Below, piece after piece: positions 1-5,946 of a stretch of 15,973 bases of DNA. Where the stretch lies: assembly GCA_019421345.1 (NCBI GenBank), contig JAHZFL010000029.1, positions 1 to 15,973 on the forward strand, read 5' to 3'. A model generated the notes under the pieces. That model was not told where the DNA came from. It ran no database searches and saw only the letters and a list, made by a program, of their open reading frames with translations. Source of the stretch: Roseburia sp. (GTDB taxonomy: Bacteria; Bacillota; Clostridia; Lachnospirales; Lachnospiraceae). Positions within the stretch are counted from its first letter, which is position 1. The number at the start of each line of letters is the position of its first letter. A program made the translations under genes and the position numbers.

Positions 1-145
1 AGGTACTGCGGGATTTTTCCACGGTCAGTGTAACAAATGTTTGACAAACCTACAGTTTCTCGTTTTACCACTGTTTTTTTTCCCTGCTCCCTTTTATACT
101 TTATGATCCTACCGGGGTTTTTAGAACTGCAATTTTTATTTGTGC
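1..145. other. Non-coding stretch downstream of spmB
   Basis: I see no convincing gene here. The short plus-strand frames are low-complexity and lack a ribosome binding site. No clear hairpin with a T-run follows the spmB stop on the minus strand, so the spmAB terminator may lie outside the window or be factor dependent. A TTGACA occurs at 41-46 on the plus strand but has no matching -10 element 16-18 bases downstream. Confidence 0.5.
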
Positions 146-670
146 TTACATCCACCCGGCAAGCACAATGCTTGCCACCGTTCCGGCAAGCGTCGCAAGC
201 AGCGCTCCTGCCAATGTGTAACGGCTCTTTTTTATTTTTGCCGTCATAAAATAAACGGACATGGTATAAAAAATCGTTTCCGTGCTGCTCATCATAATCG
301 AAGCGATTTTCCCAAGCATGGAGTCCGCGCCATACTCCTTGTATAGATCCAGCAAAAGTCCTGTCGCTGCGGACGAGGAAAACATTTTCACAACAGTGAG
401 TGGGAGAAGCTCTGAAGGAAAGCCCATGCGGTCTGTGAAATCAGCAAAAATCCCTGCAAAAAATTCTAAGAACCCGGACGCTCTTAAGATGCCGACCGCG
501 ACCATAAGCCCGATCAATGTCGGCATGATACCGATGACCGTCGAGAATCCGTCCTTTGCCCCCTCGATAAACTCCTCATAGATATTTTGTTTATTTAAGA
601 TACCGTAACCCACAATGCAAAAAATCAAAAGCGGTATCATCACGTTTGATAAAAACAGCATTACGTTCAT
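146..670 (-). CDS. spmB: Spore maturation protein B (SpmB)
   Basis: Integral membrane protein of about 174 residues, close to the usual 178 of B. subtilis SpmB. It belongs to the nucleoside-recognition (Gate) domain family. In Bacillus, SpmA and SpmB act together in dehydration of the spore core during late sporulation. The protein is almost entirely hydrophobic helices, with a conserved-looking segment around residues 82-105 (GFPSELLPLTVVKMFSSSAA) and a polar stretch with SSTETIFYTM near residue 130. I chose the ATG at 670 because its ATGA overlaps the spmA stop codon, a typical translational coupling. An upstream start at 700 would add ten charged residues and a 34-base overlap. The product identity is firm; the membrane role is from family knowledge. 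Confidence 0.93.
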   Translation of the reverse strand: MNVMLFLSNVMIPLLIFCIVGYGILNKQNIYEEFIEGAKDGFSTVIGIMPTLIGLMVAVGILRASGFLEFFAGIFADFTDRMGFPSELLPLTVVKMFSSSAATGLLLDLYKEYGADSMLGKIASIMMSSTETIFYTMSVYFMTAKIKKSRYTLAGALLATLAGTVASIVLAGWM

Positions 671-1281
671 TCTCGCCGAAGCCTCTCTTTTATTTTGCAA
701 AATATGATCGCCGCCAGTGTGCTGCAGCAGGTCGCAAGCAGTGCGGGTCCGACGATCGCCGCCGGATTCACGCTCCCGTACTGCCCGCGGTACGCAATAA
801 TATTAACCGGAATTAATTGTAACGATGAAATATTGATGATCAAAAAAGTACACATTTCATCTGTGGCAATATCCGGCGCCCGTTTTTTGGTGCGTCCCCT
901 GCGCTTGCATTCTTCTATATTTATTTCCTCAAGCGCCTCCATTGCCTTAAGCCCCGCCGGCGTCGCCGCCCATCCAAGCCCAAACATATTCGCGATCATA
1001 TTTGTCGCAATATATTTATTCGCAATGTGCTCCTTTGGCAGCCGCGGAAATAAAAATCTAAGCAAAGGTTCCATTTTTCTCGACAATCCGCCAATCATCC
1101 CGGAATTTTCCGCTATTTTCATCAATCCCACCCAAAACGACATCACACCCGTCATTGCGATACACAGCGTGACAGCTTCCTTTGCAGAATCAAGCGCCGC
1201 GTCCGTGATCGCCGGAAGCGTGCCGTTAAACGCTGCATACACGATTCCGATCAGTATCATAAATGCCCAGAGATAATTCAT
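667..1281 (-). CDS. spmA: Spore maturation protein A (SpmA)
   Basis: Integral membrane protein of 204 residues (B. subtilis SpmA has 196), partner of SpmB, carrying the nucleoside-recognition Gate domain. Visible family features are the N-terminal hydrophobic segment MNYLWAFMILIGIVYA, the motif FWVGLMKIAENSG around residues 49-61, and ANMFGLGWAATPAGLKAME around residues 97-116. An insert rich in Arg and Lys follows (about residues 126-137). The ATG at 1281 is preceded by a purine-rich AGAGGGTGG about 10 bases upstream. The stop overlaps the spmB start. The gene is divergent from a DUF885 lipoprotein, and a sigma-E-like promoter sits about 30 bases upstream, which fits expression in the mother cell during sporulation. 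Confidence 0.94.
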   Translation of the reverse strand: MNYLWAFMILIGIVYAAFNGTLPAITDAALDSAKEAVTLCIAMTGVMSFWVGLMKIAENSGMIGGLSRKMEPLLRFLFPRLPKEHIANKYIATNMIANMFGLGWAATPAGLKAMEALEEINIEECKRRGRTKKRAPDIATDEMCTFLIINISSLQLIPVNIIAYRGQYGSVNPAAIVGPALLATCCSTLAAIIFCKIKERLRRE

Positions 1282-1310
1282 AGGTCAACCACCCTCTGAT
1301 GTTTCTTTTT

Positions 1311-1341
1311 ATCGTATGCCCAGAGGGCTTTTCCTTATCAC
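1311..1341 (-). promoter_or_regulatory. Putative sigma-E-type promoter of spmAB
   Basis: Reading the minus strand, GTGATAAG (1341-1334) is separated by 15 bases from CATACGAT (1318-1311). This resembles the sigma-E pattern of the mother cell, an ATA-centred -35 element and a CATACAAT-like -10 element 13-15 bases apart. The predicted start lies near 1304, about 23 bases from the spmA ATG. Related sporulation sigmas (G, K) share the CATA -10 core, so the exact factor is uncertain. Confidence 0.55.
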
Positions 1342-1349
1342 TTCATCAC

Positions 1350-1378
1350 GCATAAGCCGCTGTTCTTTTTCATACGAT
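1350..1378 (+). promoter_or_regulatory. Putative sigma-E-type promoter of the DUF885 gene
   Basis: GCATAAG (1350-1356), a 14-base spacer and CATACGAT (1371-1378). The -10 octamer is identical to the one on the opposite strand for spmAB, and both -35 regions share ATAAG. The predicted start near 1385 would give a leader of about 29 bases before the TTG start codon. It has the same sigma-factor ambiguity as the divergent promoter. Confidence 0.5.
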
Positions 1379-1413
1379 GTGCTAATTCCTTTTCTTATCA
1401 TGAGGTTTTTATT

Positions 1414-3192
1414 TTGTATTTTCGTTTCAGGCAGAGGCTACTTTTACCCATTCTTCTTGTATGTTGTCTGCTCACCGGCTGCAGCGCCAAGTTCCTCCCC
1501 GGCTCTGCTCAGGATACCGAGGCAGCGATTTCCTTTGACGAGTTTTCGGAGCATTTTTTTCGCACGGAAATTTCCTCCAATACGATCAATCTGCATTTTA
1601 CCTTGTCCGAGCCGGAGGACTACGGCATCACAGACCCGCCGATCAGTCTCGGCAGTCTCACGCAGGAGGCGGCAGATGAGTCCCGTGCATCACTGGAGAA
1701 TGCGCTTGCCGTCCTAAAAACCTTCGATTATGATAGCCTTTCCGCAAGGGAAAAGCTCGACTACGAGATTCTCACAGACTATCTGCAAATGACCTCCGAT
1801 TCGTCTGAATTTATGCTCTATGATGAAATCCTGCGCCCATCGACCGGGATCCAGGCACAACTGCCTGTTTTATACGAAGAATACCGTTTCTACGAAAAAC
1901 AGGATATCGAGGATTATCTCGCCTTGATTTCCTTAACCGGCGACTATTTTGACCAGATTATTGAGTTTGAACGCCAAAAGGCTTCCGCTGGACTTTTTAT
2001 GCCGGACTTTGCATGCGATACGATCATTTCCCAGTGCGAGGCATTCACGCAAAACCGAAAGGAGCACTATCTGATCACGACCTTTAATCACAAGCTCTCA
2101 CAGATGACAGAGCTAAGCGACGCCGAACGTCAGACCTATCAGGCAAAAAACGAAACGCTTGTTAAGGAAACGATTCTTCCGGCTTATGACAAACTTGCCT
2201 CTGCGCTCGCCGAGCTGCTCGGCAGCGCAACAAACAACGCCGGGCTTTGCCACCTTCCAAACGGAGCAGCGTATTACGAATATCTCGTGCGTCACAATAC
2301 CGGCAGCGATAAGTCCGTGCGCGAAATTCAAAGGATGGTGGAGGAGCAATGCAGCAAGGACCTTAGCGCCGCTGGCGTCCTGATGCTGCAGCATGCCGGT
2401 CTTGAGGAAAAATGTGCGAATGTGCGGCTTGAGGGAATGGATTCTGTCGCCACGCTGCATGTTCTGCAGGAGGAAATGCTTACACAGTTTCCGGCTGCCC
2501 CCGATACGGAATTTACAGTCAGCTACATTGATGAATGCATGGAGGACTACATGGCTCCGGCATTTTATATCACAGCCCCCATCGACAATTATCGGAAAAA
2601 TTCTATTTTTATCAACGGTTCGACGGACGCCTCAACGATGCGGCATTTTACAACGCTGGCACACGAAGGTTTTCCCGGACATCTCTATCAGACAGTGATG
2701 TCCTACGAGGCGGGACTTTCCCCTGTCCGTTCCATTTTAAATTATCCGGGATATGTGGAGGGCTGGGCAACCTATGTGGAAATGCTCTCGTACCACTATG
2801 CCGGCCTGGAAACGCCGGTTGCTGATCTGCTGTCTTTCAATCAGTCCGCTCTGCTCAGCCTTTATGCCGCAACAGACCTCGGAATCCACTACGACGGCTG
2901 GTCCTTTTCCGATGTACTCGATTTCTGGGCTGATTATGGCATTACCGACCAAAACAGCCTGCGCAGCGTTTATGAGCTGATCGTCGAAGAACCTGCGCAT
3001 TATCTGAAATACTACGTCGGCTATCTGGAATTTCTGGAATTAAAGGAGGAAGCAAAAAAACGTTATGGGGACGCGTACAGCGACGTTGCCTTTCACCGAG
3101 CCGTCCTTGCGATTGGACCTGCACCGTTTCCGATTGTGAAAAAATATCTTGACGCCTACTATCTTGTGGAAAATAAAAGAACAGTGGAATAG
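1414..3192 (+). CDS. DUF885 family metallopeptidase-like lipoprotein
   Basis: A 592-residue protein of the DUF885 family, predicted zinc-dependent peptidases of bacterial envelopes. It starts with a lipoprotein signal peptide: basic FRFRQR, a hydrophobic core, and a lipobox LTGC with the lipidated cysteine at residue 23. It is therefore probably anchored on the outer face of the membrane by Lgt, which is encoded in this window. The likely metal site is HEGFPGH at residues 417-423 (HEX4H type), followed by EGWATYVE starting at E449, which would supply a further glutamate ligand. The frame opens with TTG at 1414, preceded by TGAGG about 8 bases upstream; no in-frame ATG precedes the signal peptide. 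The substrate is unknown. Its promoter looks sporulation-controlled, so it may act on peptides or peptidoglycan precursors in the sporulating cell; that role is inference. Confidence 0.88.
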   Translation: MYFRFRQRLLLPILLVCCLLTGCSAKFLPGSAQDTEAAISFDEFSEHFFRTEISSNTINLHFTLSEPEDYGITDPPISLGSLTQEAADESRASLENALAVLKTFDYDSLSAREKLDYEILTDYLQMTSDSSEFMLYDEILRPSTGIQAQLPVLYEEYRFYEKQDIEDYLALISLTGDYFDQIIEFERQKASAGLFMPDFACDTIISQCEAFTQNRKEHYLITTFNHKLSQMTELSDAERQTYQAKNETLVKETILPAYDKLASALAELLGSATNNAGLCHLPNGAAYYEYLVRHNTGSDKSVREIQRMVEEQCSKDLSAAGVLMLQHAGLEEKCANVRLEGMDSVATLHVLQEEMLTQFPAAPDTEFTVSYIDECMEDYMAPAFYITAPIDNYRKNSIFINGSTDASTMRHFTTLAHEGFPGHLYQTVMSYEAGLSPVRSILNYPGYVEGWATYVEMLSYHYAGLETPVADLLSFNQSALLSLYAATDLGIHYDGWSFSDVLDFWADYGITDQNSLRSVYELIVEEPAHYLKYYVGYLEFLELKEEAKKRYGDAYSDVAFHRAVLAIGPAPFPIVKKYLDAYYLVENKRTVE

Positions 3193-3202
3193 GTGCGGGC
3201 TG
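3191..3202 (+). repeat. 12-base direct repeat, copy 1
   Basis: AGGTGCGGGCTG overlaps the stop codon of the DUF885 gene. An identical copy lies at 3271-3282. The pair could mark a small duplication or a past insertion between the copies; no mobile element is visible. Confidence 0.6.
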
Positions 3203-3270
3203 CTGTTGCATTTTTACTGTTTCTAAACCAGCACTCCTCCTGTTTCGCGAGTCAACTTATGACGCTAACC

Positions 3271-3307
3271 AGGTGCGGGCTGTACGCATTCTCCGCGTCA
3301 GCCCCGC
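3271..3307 (+). repeat. Direct repeat copy 2 leading into a GC-rich hairpin
   Basis: The second AGGTGCGGGCTG (3271-3282) provides the left arm of a hairpin. GCGGGCTG (3275-3282) pairs with CAGCCCCGC (3299-3307) with one bulged base, and an inner stem ACGC/GCGT (3284-3287 and 3295-3298) closes a seven-base loop. It is followed by AAAAAA, not a T-run, on the plus strand, so it is not a standard intrinsic terminator in that direction. It may still act as an mRNA 3-prime end stabiliser for the DUF885 transcript. The rest of 3203-3270 shows nothing I recognise. Confidence 0.5.
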
Positions 3308-3325
3308 AAAAAACTCTAAAATGTC

Positions 3326-3354
3326 TTGCTTTTTTTCAGTCTTCCTGCTATACT
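3326..3354 (+). promoter_or_regulatory. Sigma-A promoter of the membrane protein-PadR unit
   Basis: TTGCTT (3326-3331), a spacer of 17 bases and TATACT (3349-3354). The predicted start is near 3361, leaving a long leader of about 146 bases before the first large gene. Confidence 0.65.
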
Positions 3355-3363
3355 CTCCTTAAG

Positions 3364-3382
3364 TACTGAGCAACACCCAGTA
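3364..3382. promoter_or_regulatory. Possible PadR operator at the transcription start
   Basis: TACTGAG (3364-3370), five bases, CCCAGTA (3376-3382): a 7-5-7 inverted repeat with one mismatch, lying directly over the predicted start. Repressor binding here would block transcription. PadR proteins bind such dyads and often control their own operon, so the PadR encoded at 4330-4638 is the natural candidate. Confidence 0.45.
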
Positions 3383-3417
3383 TGTAGCAGAAAACTAACT
3401 TGGGGAGAGGGTATCGT

Positions 3418-3459
3418 GTGAAAATAATACAGATATACTTACTTATGACAGATACTTAA
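3418..3459 (+). CDS. Possible 13-residue leader peptide
   Basis: A GTG-initiated frame (MKIIQIYLLMTDT, ending in TAA) inside the long leader, preceded at a good distance by a strong Shine-Dalgarno-like GGGGAGAGG (3402-3410). A few bases after the stop codon, CCCCTCTC (3470-3477) is complementary to that GAGAGGGG-type site and could form a stem with it. This could be a translated regulatory leader for the membrane protein gene, but so short a frame may be chance. Confidence 0.3.
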   Translation: MKIIQIYLLMTDT

Positions 3460-3506
3460 CGAATATTTGCCCCTCTCTTGATAAACCACGCAGGAAAGGA
3501 GATTCT

Positions 3507-4328
3507 ATGAACATTTCGAGCAAGAAAACATTTTTAAACGTATTGGCTATTTGCCTGTTCCTTCATTATTCCTTTGATGACACCAAAGAGATTATTGACG
3601 ATTATGCAGAATGGTTTGAAAACGAAAAATCAACCGGAAAATCAGAAGCGGCAGTCTGCCGCCGACTAAACATCAGCAATATCATTCATCAAAATGCAGA
3701 TTTTACCCGCGATACTGGCAAGCAGAAGATTGTCTCCCTATTTTCAAACCCCTTTTTGTTATTTACCTTATTTTTATTCCTTCAGCTTGCAGTAAATTCT
3801 CTTATCTTGATGATCTGTAACCGAAATGGGCTGAATTTTGGCATTTTTGCCCTGGTTGCAAACGCAGTCTTTTTTATCATTGGAAGCCTTATTTCCAAAC
3901 GTTCTGACACACTGGCGCTTCGATTTCCCAGGAATAGAAATCTTACCCTTGCACTTGGCATATATCTGCTTCTTTTAATGGCTGCCCCGCTGGCTTTGCT
4001 GCTCTATTCCGCTTACGGCTCCGTAAACGCAGCTTATGCATCTGTACTCGGAAAACTGTGCGTGACACTTATTCTGGTCAGCACACTTATTCTGATACTG
4101 TTTGCCCTGTATTTTTTGACAGCCTCTATTTTCTGTCTCAGAAGAAGCTTTCCGGTCATTGCTTTGCTGTATGGCACTACTTCTCTTATGTTTTATTACA
4201 TCAATCAGTTACATAGCCTGTACACGCAGAAAAGTGATTTTGTTTTATTTTTTATCTTCGCGCTTATGATTTTTCTGGAAACCATGCTTTTTAGCTTATT
4301 TTTTTATGGAAGGCTGGTAAAAAAATAA
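3507..4328 (+). CDS. DUF1700/HAAS-like membrane protein, PadR partner
   Basis: A 273-residue protein. The N-terminal soluble part (about 1-75) has the features of the HAAS/DUF1700 signalling domain that travels with PadR regulators: a leading helix, TKEIIDDYAEWFENEK (about 26-41), GKSEAAVCRRLN (about 44-55), then a linker. About six hydrophobic helices follow at residues 82-104, 110-130, 146-170, 185-211, 214-232 and 244-268, and the protein ends in basic VKK. The start is supported by AGGAAAGGAG six bases upstream of the ATG. The padR gene follows after one base, so the two are co-transcribed. The usual order is padR first; here it is reversed. The molecular function is unknown; a membrane-stress or signalling role together with PadR is inference. 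Confidence 0.7.
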   Translation: MNISSKKTFLNVLAICLFLHYSFDDTKEIIDDYAEWFENEKSTGKSEAAVCRRLNISNIIHQNADFTRDTGKQKIVSLFSNPFLLFTLFLFLQLAVNSLILMICNRNGLNFGIFALVANAVFFIIGSLISKRSDTLALRFPRNRNLTLALGIYLLLLMAAPLALLLYSAYGSVNAAYASVLGKLCVTLILVSTLILILFALYFLTASIFCLRRSFPVIALLYGTTSLMFYYINQLHSLYTQKSDFVLFFIFALMIFLETMLFSLFFYGRLVKK

Positions 4329-4329
4329 T

Positions 4330-4638
4330 ATGGACGCTCAACTAAAACGCGGCATTCTTCCATTTTGTATCTTAAAGCTTCTGCAAAAAGAAGATAGATA
4401 CGGATATGACATTGTAAAACTCATTCAGGAATACTTTTCAGAAACGGATGAAAGTACCATCTATGCCGTCCTGCGCAGACTGCATAAGGAGGGATTGACA
4501 ACTACTTATCAGGTTTCAGTCTCCTGTGGCCCAAGCAGAAAATATTATCATTTATCAGAGCTTGGTATACAACGCTTGAACGATTATGCACAATCATGGA
4601 AACTAATATCGGAATTTATTGAAAAGCTTGGGGTTTAA
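4330..4638 (+). CDS. PadR family transcriptional regulator
   Basis: A 102-residue winged-helix protein of the short PadR type. The wing-helix core is clear: LKRGILPFCILKLLQKEDRYGYDI at the N terminus (about residues 5-28), the recognition region DESTIYAVLRRLHKEGL (about 39-55), and the wing with GPSRKYYHLSELG (about 67-79). A short C-terminal helix for dimerisation ends the protein. The ATG follows the upstream stop by one base and lacks a strong binding site of its own, so translation is probably coupled. It likely represses its own operon from the palindrome at 3364-3382; this is inferred from the family habit and was not shown. Confidence 0.9.
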   Translation: MDAQLKRGILPFCILKLLQKEDRYGYDIVKLIQEYFSETDESTIYAVLRRLHKEGLTTTYQVSVSCGPSRKYYHLSELGIQRLNDYAQSWKLISEFIEKLGV

Positions 4639-4733
4639 TTGGGTTTCATCAAGAAAGAGAAAGAATGAAGCGCTATAATGACTTCACAATTTCAAAAACC
4701 AAGGATGCATTTTTATTAAAATTAAACATATAC

Positions 4734-4762
4734 TTGTAATGGCATAATATATGTGCTATACT
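4734..4762 (+). promoter_or_regulatory. Promoter of the small antisense RNA
   Basis: TTGTAA (4734-4739), 17 bases, TATACT (4757-4762), with an extended -10 TG at 4754-4755. The predicted start is about 4769. No reading frame follows, which points to a non-coding transcript. The preceding stretch 4639-4733 holds nothing I recognise. Confidence 0.65.
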
Positions 4763-4768
4763 ATACCT

Positions 4769-4838
4769 AAACAAACGAGACTATAAAATCTATATTGACG
4801 CAAAACGAAAACCCCGGAGTTGCCGCTCCGGGGTTTTC
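4769..4838 (+). ncRNA. Putative type I antitoxin RNA (par RNA II-like)
   Basis: Predicted transcript of about 70 nt, from the extended -10 promoter to the shared terminator. Its 5-prime end carries AACAAACGAGAC (4770-4781) and ATATTGACGCA (4792-4802). The same two blocks, in the same order, recur on this strand inside the convergent peptide gene at 4917-4928 (two mismatches) and 4936-4946 (identical). The RNA can therefore pair with the peptide mRNA at codons 4-7 and at the spacer plus start codon, blocking ribosome entry. The terminator stem-loop adds a third region of complementarity. Size, convergent arrangement and direct repeats match RNA II of the enterococcal par locus. The function is inference from architecture. 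Confidence 0.6.
4808..4837. terminator. Bidirectional terminator shared by toxin mRNA and antisense RNA
   Basis: AAAACCCCGGAG (4808-4819), loop TTGCCG, CTCCGGGGTTTT (4826-4837): a perfect 12-base-pair stem with T-runs on the 3-prime side in both orientations. It ends the small RNA on the plus strand and the 30-codon peptide mRNA on the minus strand. Confidence 0.9.
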
Positions 4839-4844
4839 ACTGTG

Positions 4845-4937
4845 CTAATTGTCACCTCTTTTGCTGTCTAGCCACTTGCAAATATAGTAAGCTACTATAC
4901 TTGCTATAACAGCAAGAATAAACGAGATCATTTCCAT
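4845..4937 (-). CDS. Fst-like small membrane peptide, putative type I toxin
   Basis: A 30-residue peptide too short for ordinary gene callers. It has MEMIS at the N terminus, one hydrophobic helix of about 15 residues, then YYICKWLDSKRGDN at the C terminus. A single membrane helix followed by Trp-Leu-Asp and a short charged tail is the pattern of Fst/Ldr-type toxins that act on the membrane. The start is firmly set by GGAGAGGGGG ending 9 bases before the ATG. The stop is eight bases from the bidirectional terminator. The mRNA would run from about 4980 to about 4806, near 175 nt. Translation is probably blocked by the convergent RNA, whose two blocks are antisense to the start codon and codons 4-7. 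Similar short peptides are, to my knowledge, common and mostly uncharacterised in Lachnospiraceae. Toxicity is inferred, not shown. Confidence 0.7.
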   Translation of the reverse strand: MEMISFILAVIASIVAYYICKWLDSKRGDN

Positions 4938-4986
4938 ATTGACGCACCCCCTCTCCGGTGTCGGATTAGGTTATGACAACGTTTTT

Positions 4987-5015
4987 ATTCTACCATAGAA
5001 ACATCATCTATGAAA
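4987..5015 (-). promoter_or_regulatory. Putative promoter of the small peptide gene
   Basis: On the minus strand TAGAAT (4992-4987) is preceded by TGG, giving an extended -10 (TGnTAGAAT). The -35 position 17 bases upstream reads TTTCAT, a poor match. The predicted start near 4980 leaves a leader of about 43 bases. Confidence 0.45.
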
Positions 5016-5051
5016 ATCTCTGCTTAAAATCTTAGAACATATAACTAAAAA

Positions 5052-5070
5052 TGAAGGTCATTTTTTCTTT
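5052..5070. terminator. Weak AT-rich hairpin downstream of rsmI
   Basis: AAAATGA, a three-base loop, then TCATTTT, with T-rich sequence on the plus-strand side and T's in the descending arm on the minus strand. It lies about 30-45 bases past the rsmI stop and could end the long operon, but the stem has few GC pairs. Confidence 0.25.
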
Positions 5071-5096
5071 CTTTTTCAGGCATCTTTTATAACCCC

Positions 5097-5933
5097 TCAC
5101 AGCAAGCCCTGATAAACCTCTCTTTTGCTGATCCCGCGGTCTTTCGCGACAAGCTTCATCGCTTCCTTTCTGCCAATGCCCTGCTTCTCATAAACTGCCA
5201 TATGCTCAGTCAGCGACAGGCTCTCCCAGCTCTGCTGTTTTTCCTTCTGCAGTTCCTCAAAGCTTTTTCCTTCGACGACAAGCACATACTCGCCGCGCGG
5301 TTCGTTTTCCTTATAATAGGCAAGCGCTTCTTGGATATTTGTCGCCATCACTTCCTCATATCTCTTAGTAAGTTCACGACAGATTGAAATTTTCCGGCTG
5401 CCAAGCGTCTCATAAAGCTCCTCCAGCGTCTTTACCAGATGATGCGGCGCTTCATAGAAAATCATCGTGCGCGTCTCGTCACGAAGCTGCTCCAAAACTG
5501 CTGCCCGCTCCTTTTTTTCACGCGGCAAAAATGCCTCGAACGCAAAGCGCCTCGTCGCAAGTCCTGACATAGTCAGCGCGGTGATACAAGCCGCCGGTCC
5601 GGGCAGGGATGTGACCTCGATTCCCTCCTCGCGGCAGATCCGAACCAGCTCCTCGCCGGGATCAGAAATCCCCGGCGTTCCGGCATCTGTGATCAGCGCG
5701 ATATTTTTTCCTTCCCGCAGTTTTTCTATTAATTGATACGCCTTCTCAATCTTGTTGTACTCATGATAGCTTGTCATAGACGTTTTGATCTCAAAATGGT
5801 TGAGCAGTTTGATCGAATTGCGCGTATCCTCCGCCGCAATCAGATCGACCTCTTTTAATGTCCGCAGCACACGGTAGGTAATATCCTCAAGATTTCCGAT
5901 TGGCGTCGCGCACAAATATAACTTTCCTGCCAT
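5097..5933 (-). CDS. rsmI: 16S rRNA (cytidine(1402)-2'-O)-methyltransferase RsmI
   Basis: A 278-residue enzyme that methylates the ribose of C1402 in 16S rRNA using S-adenosylmethionine, supporting decoding accuracy. The tetrapyrrole-methylase-type fold is clear: LYLCATPIGNLEDIT at residues 5-19, AAEDTRNS at 33-40, ALITDAGTPGISDPG at 79-93 (SAM loop), SLPGPAACITAL at 109-120, and FYEAPHHL further on. I chose the ATG at 5933 because MAGKLYLCATPIGNL matches the family N terminus and AAAGGA lies seven bases upstream. The open frame extends to 6098, but that part overlaps the previous gene and is not protein-like. It is the last gene of the operon, matching yabC in the B. subtilis holB region. 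Confidence 0.96.
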   Translation of the reverse strand: MAGKLYLCATPIGNLEDITYRVLRTLKEVDLIAAEDTRNSIKLLNHFEIKTSMTSYHEYNKIEKAYQLIEKLREGKNIALITDAGTPGISDPGEELVRICREEGIEVTSLPGPAACITALTMSGLATRRFAFEAFLPREKKERAAVLEQLRDETRTMIFYEAPHHLVKTLEELYETLGSRKISICRELTKRYEEVMATNIQEALAYYKENEPRGEYVLVVEGKSFEELQKEKQQSWESLSLTEHMAVYEKQGIGRKEAMKLVAKDRGISKREVYQGLL

Positions 5934-5946
5934 ATGATTTTCCTTT

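Noticed and set aside
41..46. TTGACA near the window start as a promoter
   Set aside because: No acceptable -10 element at 16-18 bases and no gene downstream on that strand.
695..1276. Long open frame on the plus strand across spmA
   Set aside because: It is the antisense shadow of spmA, which has clear family identity, a binding site and coupling to spmB.
3275..3307. GC-rich hairpin as an intrinsic terminator
   Set aside because: It is followed by A residues on the plus strand and lacks a T-run on either side in the correct orientation.
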